This document shows, piece by piece, positions 16,919 to 25,276 of a DNA stretch of 64,000 nt; position 1 is the stretch's first letter; the number at the start of each line of letters is the position of its first letter. A program made the translations under genes and the position numbers. Source of the DNA: Duganella sp. Root336D2 (GTDB lineage Bacteria; Pseudomonadota; Gammaproteobacteria; Burkholderiales; Burkholderiaceae_D); NCBI RefSeq assembly GCF_001425005.1, contig NZ_LMDB01000037.1, forward strand, positions 253,269 to 317,268. Reading direction: 5' to 3'. The notes beneath the pieces are model-generated. The model had not been told where the DNA came from. It made no database searches and was given only the letters and a program-made list of their open reading frames with translations.

Positions 16919-17866
16919 ATGTCTATCCAATGGTTCCCCGGGCATATGAACGCCGCCAAGAAAAAGGCGGCGGAACAGATGGCCGACGTCGATGTCGTCA
17001 TCGAAGTGGTTGACGCGCGCCTGCCTGCGGCCAGCTGCAATCCGCTGGTGGAGGAGCTGCGCAAGTTCCGCCAGCGTCCCTGCCTGAAGATCCTGAACAA
17101 GATCGACCTGGCCGACCCCGACGCCACCGCGGCCTGGATCCGCCATTTCGAGCAGGACAAGACCGTCACCGCCTACGCCATGACGACCAAGAAGCCGTCC
17201 GACGTGGCCAAGGTGATTGCCAAGGCGCGCAAGCTGGCGCCGCACCGCAACGAAGCGATCAAGCCGCTGCGCATGATGATCATGGGGATTCCCAACGTCG
17301 GGAAGTCGACCCTGATGAACGCGCTGCTCAAGCGCCGCGTGGCGAAAGTGGGCGACGAGCCGGCAGTGACCAAGCAGCAGCAGAAGATCTACCTGGACCT
17401 GGAGACGGTGCTGATCGATACGCCGGGCCTGCTGTGGCCGAAGATCGAAATGCCCTCCGACGGCCTGGCGCTGGCGGCTTCGCACGCGATCGGCGCCAAT
17501 GCGCTGATCGAGGAAGAAGTGGCGGTATGGCTGGCGGAAGAACTGCTGAAGCGCTATCCGGAACTGCTGAAGGCGCGCTACAAGGCCGATGTCTCGGCCA
17601 TGGATGGCGTGGCCCTGATCGAGCGCGTGGCGCAGCTGCGCAGCTATCGCCTGAGGGGCGGCGACTGGGACTTCGAGAAAGCCTCGCACATGCTGCTGCT
17701 GGATTACCGCAGCGGTGCGCTGGGCCGGATTTCGCTGGAAACGCCGGCTTCCCGCGCTGAAGCGCTGGCAATCCATGTCGAGGCGGAGCGCGTCAAGGCG
17801 GAGGAGGCGGAGCGCAAGGCAGCAGAGAAGGAAGCCGAGCGCATGAAGGGCAAGCGCGGCGCTTGA
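16919..17866 (+). CDS. ylqF: Ribosome biogenesis GTPase YlqF/RbgA
   Basis: A 315-residue circularly permuted GTPase. The order of motifs is characteristic: NKID (G4) comes first (about residue 60), then the P-loop GIPNVGKST (G1), then DTPG (G3). The conserved N-terminus QWFPGHMNAAKK is also diagnostic. RbgA/YlqF helps late assembly of the 50S subunit in the cytoplasm. The C-terminal 40 residues are a Lys/Glu/Ala-rich helix (ERVKAEEAERKAAEKEAER), an extension I see in many proteobacterial copies. It converges on the dioxygenase gene with 3 bases between the stops. Confidence 0.9.
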   Translation: MSIQWFPGHMNAAKKKAAEQMADVDVVIEVVDARLPAASCNPLVEELRKFRQRPCLKILNKIDLADPDATAAWIRHFEQDKTVTAYAMTTKKPSDVAKVIAKARKLAPHRNEAIKPLRMMIMGIPNVGKSTLMNALLKRRVAKVGDEPAVTKQQQKIYLDLETVLIDTPGLLWPKIEMPSDGLALAASHAIGANALIEEEVAVWLAEELLKRYPELLKARYKADVSAMDGVALIERVAQLRSYRLRGGDWDFEKASHMLLLDYRSGALGRISLETPASRAEALAIHVEAERVKAEEAERKAAEKEAERMKGKRGA

Positions 17867-17869
17867 TCC

Positions 17870-18658
17870 TTAGCCGAGCTTGAAGCTGCTGACCGCCAGC
17901 GCCCCCATGAAGCGGTCTTCGTGATACACCACCTCGGCGGCCGCATCCTCGGCCGCACCCACCACCACCATCAAAGGCAGCAAATGTTCCTCGCGCGGAT
18001 GCGCCATCCGCGCTGCCGGAGCACGCTCCCACTCCAGCAAGCGCGCCGTGCGTTCGGCCGGCGCCGCCGCCATGGTTTCGCGCAGCCAGGCGTCGAATAC
18101 GCGTGAGGCCTCGGCGCCGGCGGCGTTGAAGGCGCGCAGGTTGTGGTAACTCAGGCCGCTGCCGACGACCAGGATGCCTTCATCGCGCAGGGGCCGCAGC
18201 AGGCGCCCGACAGCCAGGTGCTCGGCCGGATCGAGACCATGGCGCAGCGAGAGCTGCACGATCGGCACGTCCGCTTGCGGGAAGGCGGGGTACATGGCGC
18301 TGAACGTGCCGTGGTCGAAGCCGCGCTCCGCGTCAAGCCGGGCACGCTCGCCAAGCAGCTCGATCACGCGCGCAGCCAGTGCCGGCGAACCCGGCGCGGG
18401 GTACTGGATCTGGTAGGTATGCGGCGGAAAACCGCCGTAGTCGTAGATCATCGACGGCTTGGCCGATGACGACACCAGGAAGTGGCGTCCTTCCCAATGC
18501 GCGGTAACAACCAGCAGACCTTTCGGCTTGCCGCCGGCCTGGCGCGGCAGGTCGCGCAGCGACGCGTCCAGCTGGTCGTAGGCGTTGCCGAACTGGTCGC
18601 GCAGCCAGGGCCATGGGCCGCCGCCGTGGGACAGGAAGAAGGTGGGCAAGGTTGTCAT
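17870..18658 (-). CDS. Class III (DODA-type) extradiol ring-cleavage dioxygenase
   Basis: A 262-residue enzyme of the LigB/YgiD family. It starts at ATG 18658 (MTTLPTFFLSHGGGPWPW), and the SHGGGP motif supplies one metal-binding His. Further conserved elements are VVTAHWEGRHF, YDYGGFPPHTYQIQYPAPG, GFDHGTFSAMYPAFPQADVPIVQLSL and GSGLSYHNLRA. E. coli YgiD of this group is a 4,5-DOPA dioxygenase; the natural substrate here is unknown. It is the third gene of a minus-strand run with the M1 peptidase and membrane protein genes, 19 bases after the latter. Confidence 0.85.
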   Translation of the reverse strand: MTTLPTFFLSHGGGPWPWLRDQFGNAYDQLDASLRDLPRQAGGKPKGLLVVTAHWEGRHFLVSSSAKPSMIYDYGGFPPHTYQIQYPAPGSPALAARVIELLGERARLDAERGFDHGTFSAMYPAFPQADVPIVQLSLRHGLDPAEHLAVGRLLRPLRDEGILVVGSGLSYHNLRAFNAAGAEASRVFDAWLRETMAAAPAERTARLLEWERAPAARMAHPREEHLLPLMVVVGAAEDAAAEVVYHEDRFMGALAVSSFKLG

Positions 18659-18677
18659 GCCCACCAATATACTCCGG

Positions 18678-19538
18678 TCAGCGATTCGTTGCAGACAGCG
18701 TCATCAGCGCAAGCAGCCGCGCTGCACGCATCCACGCCATCGCCAGCACCACCAGCTGCGCCAGCAGGAAGCCGGCCAGCAGCAGCAAGCCGTTGCTGCC
18801 TGCCAGGTTGAAGCGCGCCAGCACGAACAGGCCCGCGAGCAGCAGGCCCGCCACGGTCAGCAAGGCATAGCTGCCCAGCATGGCGCCTGGGCGGCGCAGC
18901 AGCAGCTTGAGGCCCGACCACCAGGCCTTGACCGCAGACGTGCGGCGGCGGTCGATGGCCAACTGGGCGCGCCCGGCATCGAGCGTCAGGTTGGCCAGGG
19001 CGAGCAGCAGGACGCCGAGCACATTGGCGAACAGCACCCACCTGTCGGCATCCGATTCAAGGCTTGCCTTCTCGGCAAAGTCCTGCGCGCTGTCGGCCAC
19101 TGCAGCGCCGATGGCCAGCGCCAGTCCAAGCGGAATGACGGCCCACAGCAGCGTGCGGAACATGCGCGGGTACTCGCCCACGCCGCCTGCGAACAGCTGG
19201 CGGAAAGTCGCCGTTTCCGGCGCCCGGCCCGCAGTGACGATGACCCCGGTCAGGAGCGGCGAGAGCAGCAGCGTCAGCACCAGCGCGGCGATCCCGCCGG
19301 CCTGCAGCGACAGGCTATTGCGTTTGAGTTCAGCCATGATGTCGGCCAGGCTTAGCACGTCGAGCGATTTGGCCAGTTCCGGCGCGTGCACCGACTGGTC
19401 GAGGATGCCGGACAGGGAACTCCACATCGGCGCCGCGAGCAGCAGGGTAGGCAGCAGCGCGGCCACGATCCAGGTCGCCAGCAGCCGCCATTGCAGGGCG
19501 GCGCGGCTTGCGTTTTTCAGGTTGGCGGTCAGTTTCAT
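18678..19538 (-). CDS. Polytopic membrane protein of unknown function
   Basis: A 286-residue integral membrane protein. About six hydrophobic segments lie near residues 20-40, 82-105, 130-152, 166-190, 218-240 and 247-275. I do not recognise a family. Its start overlaps the stop of the M1 peptidase gene by four bases (ATGA), so the two are translated together. It might help to present or retain the peptidase, but nothing in the sequence shows this. Confidence 0.6.
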   Translation of the reverse strand: MKLTANLKNASRAALQWRLLATWIVAALLPTLLLAAPMWSSLSGILDQSVHAPELAKSLDVLSLADIMAELKRNSLSLQAGGIAALVLTLLLSPLLTGVIVTAGRAPETATFRQLFAGGVGEYPRMFRTLLWAVIPLGLALAIGAAVADSAQDFAEKASLESDADRWVLFANVLGVLLLALANLTLDAGRAQLAIDRRRTSAVKAWWSGLKLLLRRPGAMLGSYALLTVAGLLLAGLFVLARFNLAGSNGLLLLAGFLLAQLVVLAMAWMRAARLLALMTLSATNR

Positions 19539-21676
19539 AAGGTCGCAATGAAGGAGAGCAGGGTCTGGACGATAGCGGCGAAGTCGAAGCTCCAGCGGCG
19601 CGCGGCGCGGCCATCGGACTTGAGCGTGCGGCTGTCATCGAGCTTGTTGGCGTCGAGGTAGTGCTGGCGGCCCGGGTCGAGTTCCGCCGACACGGCCTTG
19701 GACGGCCTGGTCCATTCGAAGGTTCGCCAGCGCTCTGCGCCGTCCCACAGCACGATTTCCGTGGTGCCGTCGGCGAACGTGACGACCAGGGTTTGCAGTA
19801 CGTCGGCGCCGCGGCGGCGTACCGTCACGATCGTGTGGTAGGGATAGGGGCCCTGGTTTTCCTTGGCATCCGGGTATTGCTCCTTCCAACCCTTGCGCTG
19901 CTTGCCGATCCGTTTCTCAACTTCCTCCTCTGTCAATTCGACGTGCTTGCCGTTCTCGACATGCACTCCTGGCAGCGGCAGCACTTCAGCGCTGGTGAAT
20001 TTGGAGATGCGGTCGTCAACCCGGTTCACGCTGTACACCTGCTGCGCAAATACCTGCTCCACCAGCCTGCGGTTGCCGCTTACTTCGCTCAAGACCTCGC
20101 GGAAATCGGCCAGGCTCGGATGGCGGAATTTCCAGCGGCGGTAGTATTCCTTGAAAGCGCGCTCGATGACGTCCCTGCCCAGTTGCGCTTCGAGATCGTG
20201 CATGGTGGTCGCAGTGCGGGAATACACCGGGCCGACGCCCTGCAGGCGATGGAAGGCGCTGGCGCCCAGCGGGTCGGACGGTTCTTCGCGCGGGGTCATG
20301 GCGCGCTCTACGTCCCAGACGTTGAAGCGCGGCGCAAAACCGAGCTTGCCGAGCAGGGGCGTGGTGGCATCGACCGTGCGGCGCAGGTCGGACAGCATGC
20401 GCGTGTTCCAGTACTGGTTCAACCCCTCGTCCAGCATCGGCTCTTCGAACTCGTTGCTGGCGAGGATGCCGTAGAAGTAGCCATGGCCGAATTCGTGGAT
20501 GGTGACGAAATCCAGTTCGAAGGCGCTGAGCGTGCCCGGGGTGACGTCCTTGTAAGCATCGGCGGTGAAGAAGGTCGGGTATTCCATGCCGGCCGCTTCG
20601 CGCGCGTTGTACGGCGGGATCACCACGGTCACCGTCCTGTAAGGGTAGGGGCCGAGCGTCTTCGAGAAGTAATCGAGCGAATCCCTGGTGGCTTTCAGCG
20701 CGGGCGCTGCGTTCGATGCATATTCCGGCGGAAACAGCACGGTGATCTTCACCGGCGGGCTGCCGGCGCCAATCCAGGTGTCGGTCAGCGGCTTGGCGCT
20801 GCGGCTGTCGGCGGTCCAGGCGAAATCGTGCACGTCGCCTTGCACGAAGTGGTGGGTCAGCTTGCCTTCTTTTTCGACAGGCTGGCCTTGCAGTTCGCCG
20901 GTAGCGCCCACGGTATAGCCTTTGGGTACGGTCAGCTTGACGTCGTAGTTGCCGAAGTCGGCGTAGAACTCGGATTCGGCGTGGAATTCGTGGGCGTTCC
21001 AGCGCGGCGCCGTGGCACCGCGTTCACCGGGCAATTCCAGCACGGCGATCTTGGGGAACCACTGCCCGACCAGGTGGAAAGTGCCGAAGTAGCCGGTGCG
21101 CGATACCACGCGCGGCAACTGGTCGAAGAAGCCGATATCGAGCGTGGTGCTGGCGCCCGGCGCGACTGCTTGCGGCAGGTCCATGCGCACCACGGTGCGG
21201 TCGGTAACGGGGCCGCCATCGGGCTGCACGAATTTCCACGGCACGCTGGCGCCGTTCTGCTGCACGCTGCGCAAGTCGATATAGCCCCATTCGCCGTCCT
21301 TGGTATCGACGCCGGAGCGGAAGCTGTTGCCGCTCTTGCGCTGCTCGGTGAAATAGGTGCTGCCCGGATTCTGGAAGGCGTTCAGGTACAGGTGCAGGTA
21401 GACGCTGCGCACCGGTTCGCTGCTGCGGTTGCGCCAGGTCAGGCGCTGCCTGCCTTCGACCGTATGCTTGACCGGGTCGAGGCTGGCCTCGATCTTGTAA
21501 TCCACCACGCGCTCCGACAGCGTGGCTTCCTGCCCGGTGCGCATGCCACCCCAGGCATTGGGCGCGCTGGGCACGGAAACCGCGGCGGCATTGCGCGGCG
21601 CAGTCGGTATCTCGGCTTGCGGTGCTGCGGCGCCGGCCAGCAGGGCGACGGCGGCGAGCGCGATGAAAGTACGCAT
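19535..21676 (-). CDS. Exported M1-family zinc metallopeptidase (aminopeptidase-like)
   Basis: A 713-residue gluzincin. I start it at ATG 21676, which gives a signal peptide (MRTFIALAAVALLAGAAA) and has GGGAG five bases upstream. The zinc site is HEFGH at 394-398, with the third ligand Glu417 in LDEGLNQYW; the 18-residue spacing is the M1 hallmark. The exopeptidase GAMEN motif is replaced by AAGMEYPT, close to the GxMEN consensus. Hydrolysis of periplasmic peptides is likely. It leads a three-gene operon with the membrane protein and the dioxygenase. The divergent spacer to btuB holds a cobalamin riboswitch on the other strand. Confidence 0.85.
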   Translation of the reverse strand: MRTFIALAAVALLAGAAAPQAEIPTAPRNAAAVSVPSAPNAWGGMRTGQEATLSERVVDYKIEASLDPVKHTVEGRQRLTWRNRSSEPVRSVYLHLYLNAFQNPGSTYFTEQRKSGNSFRSGVDTKDGEWGYIDLRSVQQNGASVPWKFVQPDGGPVTDRTVVRMDLPQAVAPGASTTLDIGFFDQLPRVVSRTGYFGTFHLVGQWFPKIAVLELPGERGATAPRWNAHEFHAESEFYADFGNYDVKLTVPKGYTVGATGELQGQPVEKEGKLTHHFVQGDVHDFAWTADSRSAKPLTDTWIGAGSPPVKITVLFPPEYASNAAPALKATRDSLDYFSKTLGPYPYRTVTVVIPPYNAREAAGMEYPTFFTADAYKDVTPGTLSAFELDFVTIHEFGHGYFYGILASNEFEEPMLDEGLNQYWNTRMLSDLRRTVDATTPLLGKLGFAPRFNVWDVERAMTPREEPSDPLGASAFHRLQGVGPVYSRTATTMHDLEAQLGRDVIERAFKEYYRRWKFRHPSLADFREVLSEVSGNRRLVEQVFAQQVYSVNRVDDRISKFTSAEVLPLPGVHVENGKHVELTEEEVEKRIGKQRKGWKEQYPDAKENQGPYPYHTIVTVRRRGADVLQTLVVTFADGTTEIVLWDGAERWRTFEWTRPSKAVSAELDPGRQHYLDANKLDDSRTLKSDGRAARRWSFDFAAIVQTLLSFIATL

Positions 21677-21735
21677 GGATCTCCCGTAACAATTTGGCAA
21701 CGCGTCACTATAGCCTAAGCAGCGTATAATGTGGC

Positions 21736-21935
21736 CGCCTTGGTGCCCGCCCCCTGTTCGTGGGGGCAGTTAAACGGGAAACGCAATGTGCTGCCCCCGC
21801 AACGGTACGCAAGCGCCGTCGTCATGACGGCAGGCCGCGCCAAACAACCACTGCATCAATGAACACGCAGGAAGGTGGAACGGTCAGTCTTGCCAGCCCG
21901 GATACCGGCCAGGGAGGTGGAAGCGCACCCGTACA
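21736..21935 (+). promoter_or_regulatory. Cobalamin (adenosylcobalamin-type) riboswitch
   Basis: A textbook B12 element lies in the leader of btuB. It comprises a GGTGCC start (21742), an extended stem closed by CCCCC/GGGGG, the core AGTTAAACGGGAAACGCA, the GCTGCCCCCGCAACGGTA segment, and the B12 box GCCAGCCCGGATACCGGCC around 21892-21910. Binding of cobalamin normally folds the RNA to hide the ribosome site or end transcription, lowering receptor expression when B12 is ample. A G-rich stretch (GCGGGGAGGCAGGCGG) just before the btuB start may be the expression platform. Confidence 0.93.
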
Positions 21936-21998
21936 GGGCTCGACTTCTGTGGATTCCGACTGCGGGGAGGCAGGCGGAAAATACTCATTCAAACAGTC

Positions 21999-23924
21999 AT
22001 GACCATCATCTCCTCGCGCTGCGCGCTTGCCGTAGCTGTTGCCGTATGCTTCGCCGCACCGGCCCAGGCTCAATCCCAAACCGACACCGTTGTCATTTCC
22101 GGTTCCCGCTTCGCCAGCGACCCATCGCTGTTGCCGATCGGCGCCACCACCATTAGCGCAGCCGATATCCGCCGCGCCGGCGTATCGGACGTCAACCAGG
22201 CGATCCGCAAGATCGGCGGCGTGTATGGCCGCCAAAGCCTGACCGGCAGCCCTGACTTCGGCCTCGACCTGCGCGGCTTCGGCACCTTCAGCGACCAGAA
22301 CGTCGTGATCGTGCTGGACGGCGTGCGCCTGAACGAGAACGAGCAGCTGGCAGCGACCCTGTCCACCATCCCGATCGACCGCGTGCAAAGCATCGACATC
22401 ATGCGCGGCGGCGCCAGCGTGCTGTACGGCGAAGGCGCGACCGGCGGCGTGATCCGCATCACCACCAAGCGCCCGCAAGCCGGTGAGCGCAGCGGTAACG
22501 TATTTACCGAAGCGGGCCAGTTCAACAGCAGCGAAGTGCGCGCCAGCCTGGCACAGGGCTTCGACTCTTACGCATTCGACCTGTCGGCCGGCCACCAGCG
22601 CACCGACAACTACCGCGACAACAATGATTTCAAGCAGTCGCGCATCAACGGCGGAGTGCAGTTCAACACCGGCGTTGGCCGCTTCTCGCTGCGCGCCGAT
22701 ATCGCGCGCCAGGACCAGCGCTTTGCCGGTGGCCTGAGCGAGGGCCAGTTCCTGCTCGAACCGCGCCAGACCCTGACCCCGAATGATTTCGGCAAGCTCG
22801 ATAGCGACCGTTACACCGCCGCCTGGGAGCACAAGGTCGGCGCCTTCGACCTGGCGGCCGAACTGTCGCACCGCCAGAAAGAATCGGAAGGCGTTTACAG
22901 CGGCTTCAAATCGGCCTACGACAGCAAGCAGACCCAGTTCTCGCCGCGCGTGCGCCACCTGGGCCAGTTCGACGGCCTGCTGAACGAGCTGGTGGCAGGC
23001 TTCGACTTCAGCCGCTGGAACCGCGTGACCCATGCTTTCTTCTCGGCCGCCGACGTCGAACAGCGCAGCAAGGCTTTCTACCTGCGCGACGAAATGAAGT
23101 TCTCCGGCCCGCAGCAATTCCGCCTGGCCGCCGGCGTGCGCCGCGAACTGTTCGACAAGGATTCCGCCGATTCGGTTCCATTCGGCGCCAACTACAGCCA
23201 GAAACAGGCGCATAACGCCTGGGAAGCGCAGGGCAGCATGCTGGCCGCGCCAGGCCTGACCGCCTGGGCCAAAGTTGGCCAGAGCTACCGCGTCGCCAAC
23301 GTCGACGACAATGCCTTCACCCCGGTTCCAGGCAAACCGCTGGAAACCCAGGTGTCGCACGACGCCGAGATCGGCCTGGGCTACGCGGCTGGCGATGCCA
23401 AGCTCGACGCGCGCGTCTTCCGCCATAAGCTGGACAACGAGATCTATTTCGACCCGACCATCTTCGTCAACACCAACCTGGCGCCGACCCAGCGCAAGGG
23501 CTTCGAGCTCGATGGCAGCTACCGCCTCGCGCCGGAATGGCAAGTGCAGGGCCACTTCCAGCAAGTGGAAGCCGAATTCCGCTCCGGCCCTAACGCCGGG
23601 CGCGAGCTGGCGCTGGTGCCGAAGAACATCCTGACCGTGCGCCTGGCATGGCTGCCGGCGGACGGCCAGAGCGCCGACATCGGCGTGCAGCGCGTAGGCA
23701 AGCAGCGTTACGGTAGCGACTTTGATAACAGCTGCGATGCCCGCATGCCGGCCTACACCGTGGTCGATGGCCGCTACGCGCGCAAGTTCGGCCAATGGGA
23801 GCTGGCGCTGAGCGCGCTGAACCTGTTCGACAAAGACCACTACAGCCAGGCGTTCAGCTGCCGCGGCGGCATCTACCCGAACAGTGGCCGCCAACTGAAA
23901 GTTTCGGCGCGCTACGACTTCTAG
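21999..23924 (+). CDS. btuB: TonB-dependent vitamin B12 outer-membrane receptor
   Basis: A 641-residue outer-membrane receptor. The signal peptide covers residues 1-25 (ending AQAQS), and a TonB box-like stretch DTVVISG follows. The plug domain runs to about residue 150 (DVNQAIRKIGGVYGR, DLRGFGTFSDQNVVIVLDGVRLNENEQ, IDIMRGGASVLYGEGATGGVIRI), then a 22-strand barrel ends in the typical terminal aromatic (VSARYDF). Assignment to cobalamin rather than iron uptake rests on the riboswitch directly upstream. No other B12 uptake or salvage gene lies nearby, so the inner-membrane transporter must be elsewhere. Confidence 0.88.
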   Translation: MTIISSRCALAVAVAVCFAAPAQAQSQTDTVVISGSRFASDPSLLPIGATTISAADIRRAGVSDVNQAIRKIGGVYGRQSLTGSPDFGLDLRGFGTFSDQNVVIVLDGVRLNENEQLAATLSTIPIDRVQSIDIMRGGASVLYGEGATGGVIRITTKRPQAGERSGNVFTEAGQFNSSEVRASLAQGFDSYAFDLSAGHQRTDNYRDNNDFKQSRINGGVQFNTGVGRFSLRADIARQDQRFAGGLSEGQFLLEPRQTLTPNDFGKLDSDRYTAAWEHKVGAFDLAAELSHRQKESEGVYSGFKSAYDSKQTQFSPRVRHLGQFDGLLNELVAGFDFSRWNRVTHAFFSAADVEQRSKAFYLRDEMKFSGPQQFRLAAGVRRELFDKDSADSVPFGANYSQKQAHNAWEAQGSMLAAPGLTAWAKVGQSYRVANVDDNAFTPVPGKPLETQVSHDAEIGLGYAAGDAKLDARVFRHKLDNEIYFDPTIFVNTNLAPTQRKGFELDGSYRLAPEWQVQGHFQQVEAEFRSGPNAGRELALVPKNILTVRLAWLPADGQSADIGVQRVGKQRYGSDFDNSCDARMPAYTVVDGRYARKFGQWELALSALNLFDKDHYSQAFSCRGGIYPNSGRQLKVSARYDF

Positions 23925-23935
23925 TGGCCTGAAAC

Positions 23936-24066
23936 GGGAGAATCGGGAGCGAAGGACGTGCGGGCGGCGTGCAGGGCAAGGCGCAAAGCGCAGCAATAGC
24001 GAGCTATTGCGAGCATTTGCAACGCGGCCATGCGCGTCGAACCGCGCGGCAAGCGTTCTCGATTCG
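23936..24066. repeat. Long imperfect palindrome downstream of btuB
   Basis: About 130 bp that folds on itself. The centre is a perfect 8-bp stem with a 2-base loop, GCAATAGC-GA-GCTATTGC (23993-24010). The arms continue outward with partial complementarity to GAATCGGGAGCG on the left and CGTTCTCGATTC on the right. Many mismatches are transitions, compatible with G-U pairs in RNA. It looks like a dispersed extragenic repeat; copy number cannot be judged from this window. Confidence 0.5.
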
Positions 24067-24107
24067 AGCGTGGCAGGTCACCAGGCACTTAAATCAGGCT
24101 TAAAAAT

Positions 24108-24138
24108 GCCCCGCCGGCGCCAATTTGGCCCGCGGGGC
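24108..24138. terminator. Hairpin between btuB and dsbA
   Basis: GCCCCGC pairs with GCGGGGC, enclosing an inner GCCAA/TTGGC stem. TAAAAAT precedes it on the plus strand, so a proper T-tract follows only when it is read on the minus strand. It may end btuB transcription inefficiently. Confidence 0.4.
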
Positions 24139-24155
24139 TGATCACAGCGCGCAAA

Positions 24156-24184
24156 AAATGGTAATCTCGCGGCGTTTACCATTT
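24156..24184 (+). promoter_or_regulatory. Inverted repeat in the dsbA leader
   Basis: AAATGGTAA, 11-base spacer, TTACCATTT: a perfect 9-bp dyad ending a few bases before the dsbA ribosome site (AAGGA at about 24191). It could be an operator or a leader hairpin; no factor can be named. Confidence 0.35.
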
Positions 24185-24200
24185 ACCTGTAAGGATGACC

Positions 24201-24854
24201 ATGCGCTTGCTGCGACTGCTGATTGCTTCTGCCGCCCTGATGTTCACCGCTGCCGGCGCCTATGCCGCCGAGCCGAAAGAGGGCGTTGACTGGAAGGTCC
24301 TCGATACCCCGGTACGCACTGAAGCCCAGGGCAAAAAGGTCGAGGTTGTCGAGTTCTTCATGTACACCTGCCCACACTGCTTCGCGCTCGAACCGCGCAT
24401 GTCGGCCTGGGTCAAGCAGAACGCCGACAAGATCCACTTCCGCCGCATCCACTTCGCCCGCGGTGAAAAAGACGTGCTGGCACGCGCCTACGTGACCCTG
24501 GAAACCATGGGCAGCACGGAAGCCGGCCAGAAGCTGTTCGACGCCATCCACAAAGAGCACAAGCGCCTGATGCGCGAGCAGGACGTCACCGCCGTGCTGG
24601 TCAGCGCCGGCGTCGACAAGGCCAAATACGAAAGCGTCTACAAATCCTTCAGCGTCGAGTCTAAAATGAAGCGTATGGAGAGCATCATCGCCCAGTACAA
24701 GGTGGACAGCGCGCCAACCCTGGTGATTGATGGCCGTTTCGTCACCTCCCCATCGATGGCCGGCCGTCCGAACCAGCCGGAAGACCAGTCCCAGGCCGCC
24801 GCCCTGGCAGTTGCGGACTACCTGATAGCCAAAGCTGCAGCAAGCAAGAAGTAA
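24201..24854 (+). CDS. dsbA: Thiol:disulfide interchange protein DsbA
   Basis: A 217-residue periplasmic dithiol oxidase that introduces disulfide bonds into exported proteins. A signal peptide (1-23, ending AYAA) precedes a thioredoxin fold with the active site CPHC at 57-60 and the cis-proline loop in DSAPTLVIDG. I prefer ATG 24201, six bases after AAGGA, over the ATG two codons earlier, which sits almost on the ribosome site. Its DsbB partner is not in the window. It is followed after 3 bases by a small membrane protein gene. Confidence 0.9.
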   Translation: MRLLRLLIASAALMFTAAGAYAAEPKEGVDWKVLDTPVRTEAQGKKVEVVEFFMYTCPHCFALEPRMSAWVKQNADKIHFRRIHFARGEKDVLARAYVTLETMGSTEAGQKLFDAIHKEHKRLMREQDVTAVLVSAGVDKAKYESVYKSFSVESKMKRMESIIAQYKVDSAPTLVIDGRFVTSPSMAGRPNQPEDQSQAAALAVADYLIAKAAASKK

Positions 24855-24857
24855 GAC

Positions 24858-25169
24858 ATGGAACAACGTGAAGAAGGCGTGATGCGTGCATTCCGGGAGT
24901 CGGCCCCTGACGAGGCCGGCCTGGTGCAGCGCAGCTGGGTCAACCACTTTGCCTGGACGCTGGTGGTCCTGCTGTCGGGGCTGGTGTTCTGGCTCGTCGT
25001 CGCGGTAGTGAATGCCGAGAACCAGCGCAATGCGCTGGCCAGCAAGCAATGCCGCGACCAGGTCTTCAAGGAAGAGATCGACCGCCAGTGCATGCAGAGC
25101 GTGCAATCACGCGAGCACTGGTGGCAGCACCTCTACTACGCAATGAAGCACACCAAGCCCCAGAAATGA
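24858..25169 (+). CDS. Small single-pass membrane protein
   Basis: A 103-residue protein with one strong hydrophobic segment at about residues 32-53 (FAWTLVVLLSGLVFWLVVAVV). Charged flanks surround it, and two cysteines follow the segment. The topology could be N-in with the C-terminal half, including the cysteines, outside, which would suit a DsbA client or partner; this is inference only. It lies 3 bases after dsbA and ends just before a strong intrinsic terminator, so it belongs to the dsbA transcript. No family recognised. Confidence 0.6.
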   Translation: MEQREEGVMRAFRESAPDEAGLVQRSWVNHFAWTLVVLLSGLVFWLVVAVVNAENQRNALASKQCRDQVFKEEIDRQCMQSVQSREHWWQHLYYAMKHTKPQK

Positions 25170-25172
25170 AGC

Positions 25173-25197
25173 AAGCCCGCCGTAGCGGGCTTTTTTT
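25173..25197 (+). terminator. Rho-independent terminator of the dsbA operon
   Basis: AAGCCCGC, loop CGTA, GCGGGCTT, then a run of T to 25197. This is a classical intrinsic terminator three bases after the stop of the small membrane protein gene. Confidence 0.9.
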
Positions 25198-25276
25198 ATG
25201 AAAGTCGGGGTCAGCTCCGGCAATCGGACATTCGCTGCGCGAATGTCCGATTGCCGGAGCTGACCCCGACTTTCAT
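25198..25276. repeat. Perfect 38-bp inverted repeat with 3-base loop
   Basis: The left arm 25198-25235 and right arm 25239-25276 are exact reverse complements, separated by TGC. The arms begin with ATGAAAGTCGGGGTCAGCTC. The element directly follows the dsbA-operon terminator. Its right end abuts the stop codon of the convergent marR gene (25277). A perfect palindrome of this length suggests a mobile or recently expanded extragenic element, and it would also act as a terminator for marR. Confidence 0.85.

Noticed and set aside
24108..24138. Efficient plus-strand terminator of btuB
   Set aside because: The hairpin is strong but the T-tract is on the wrong side for plus-strand transcription; listed only with low confidence.
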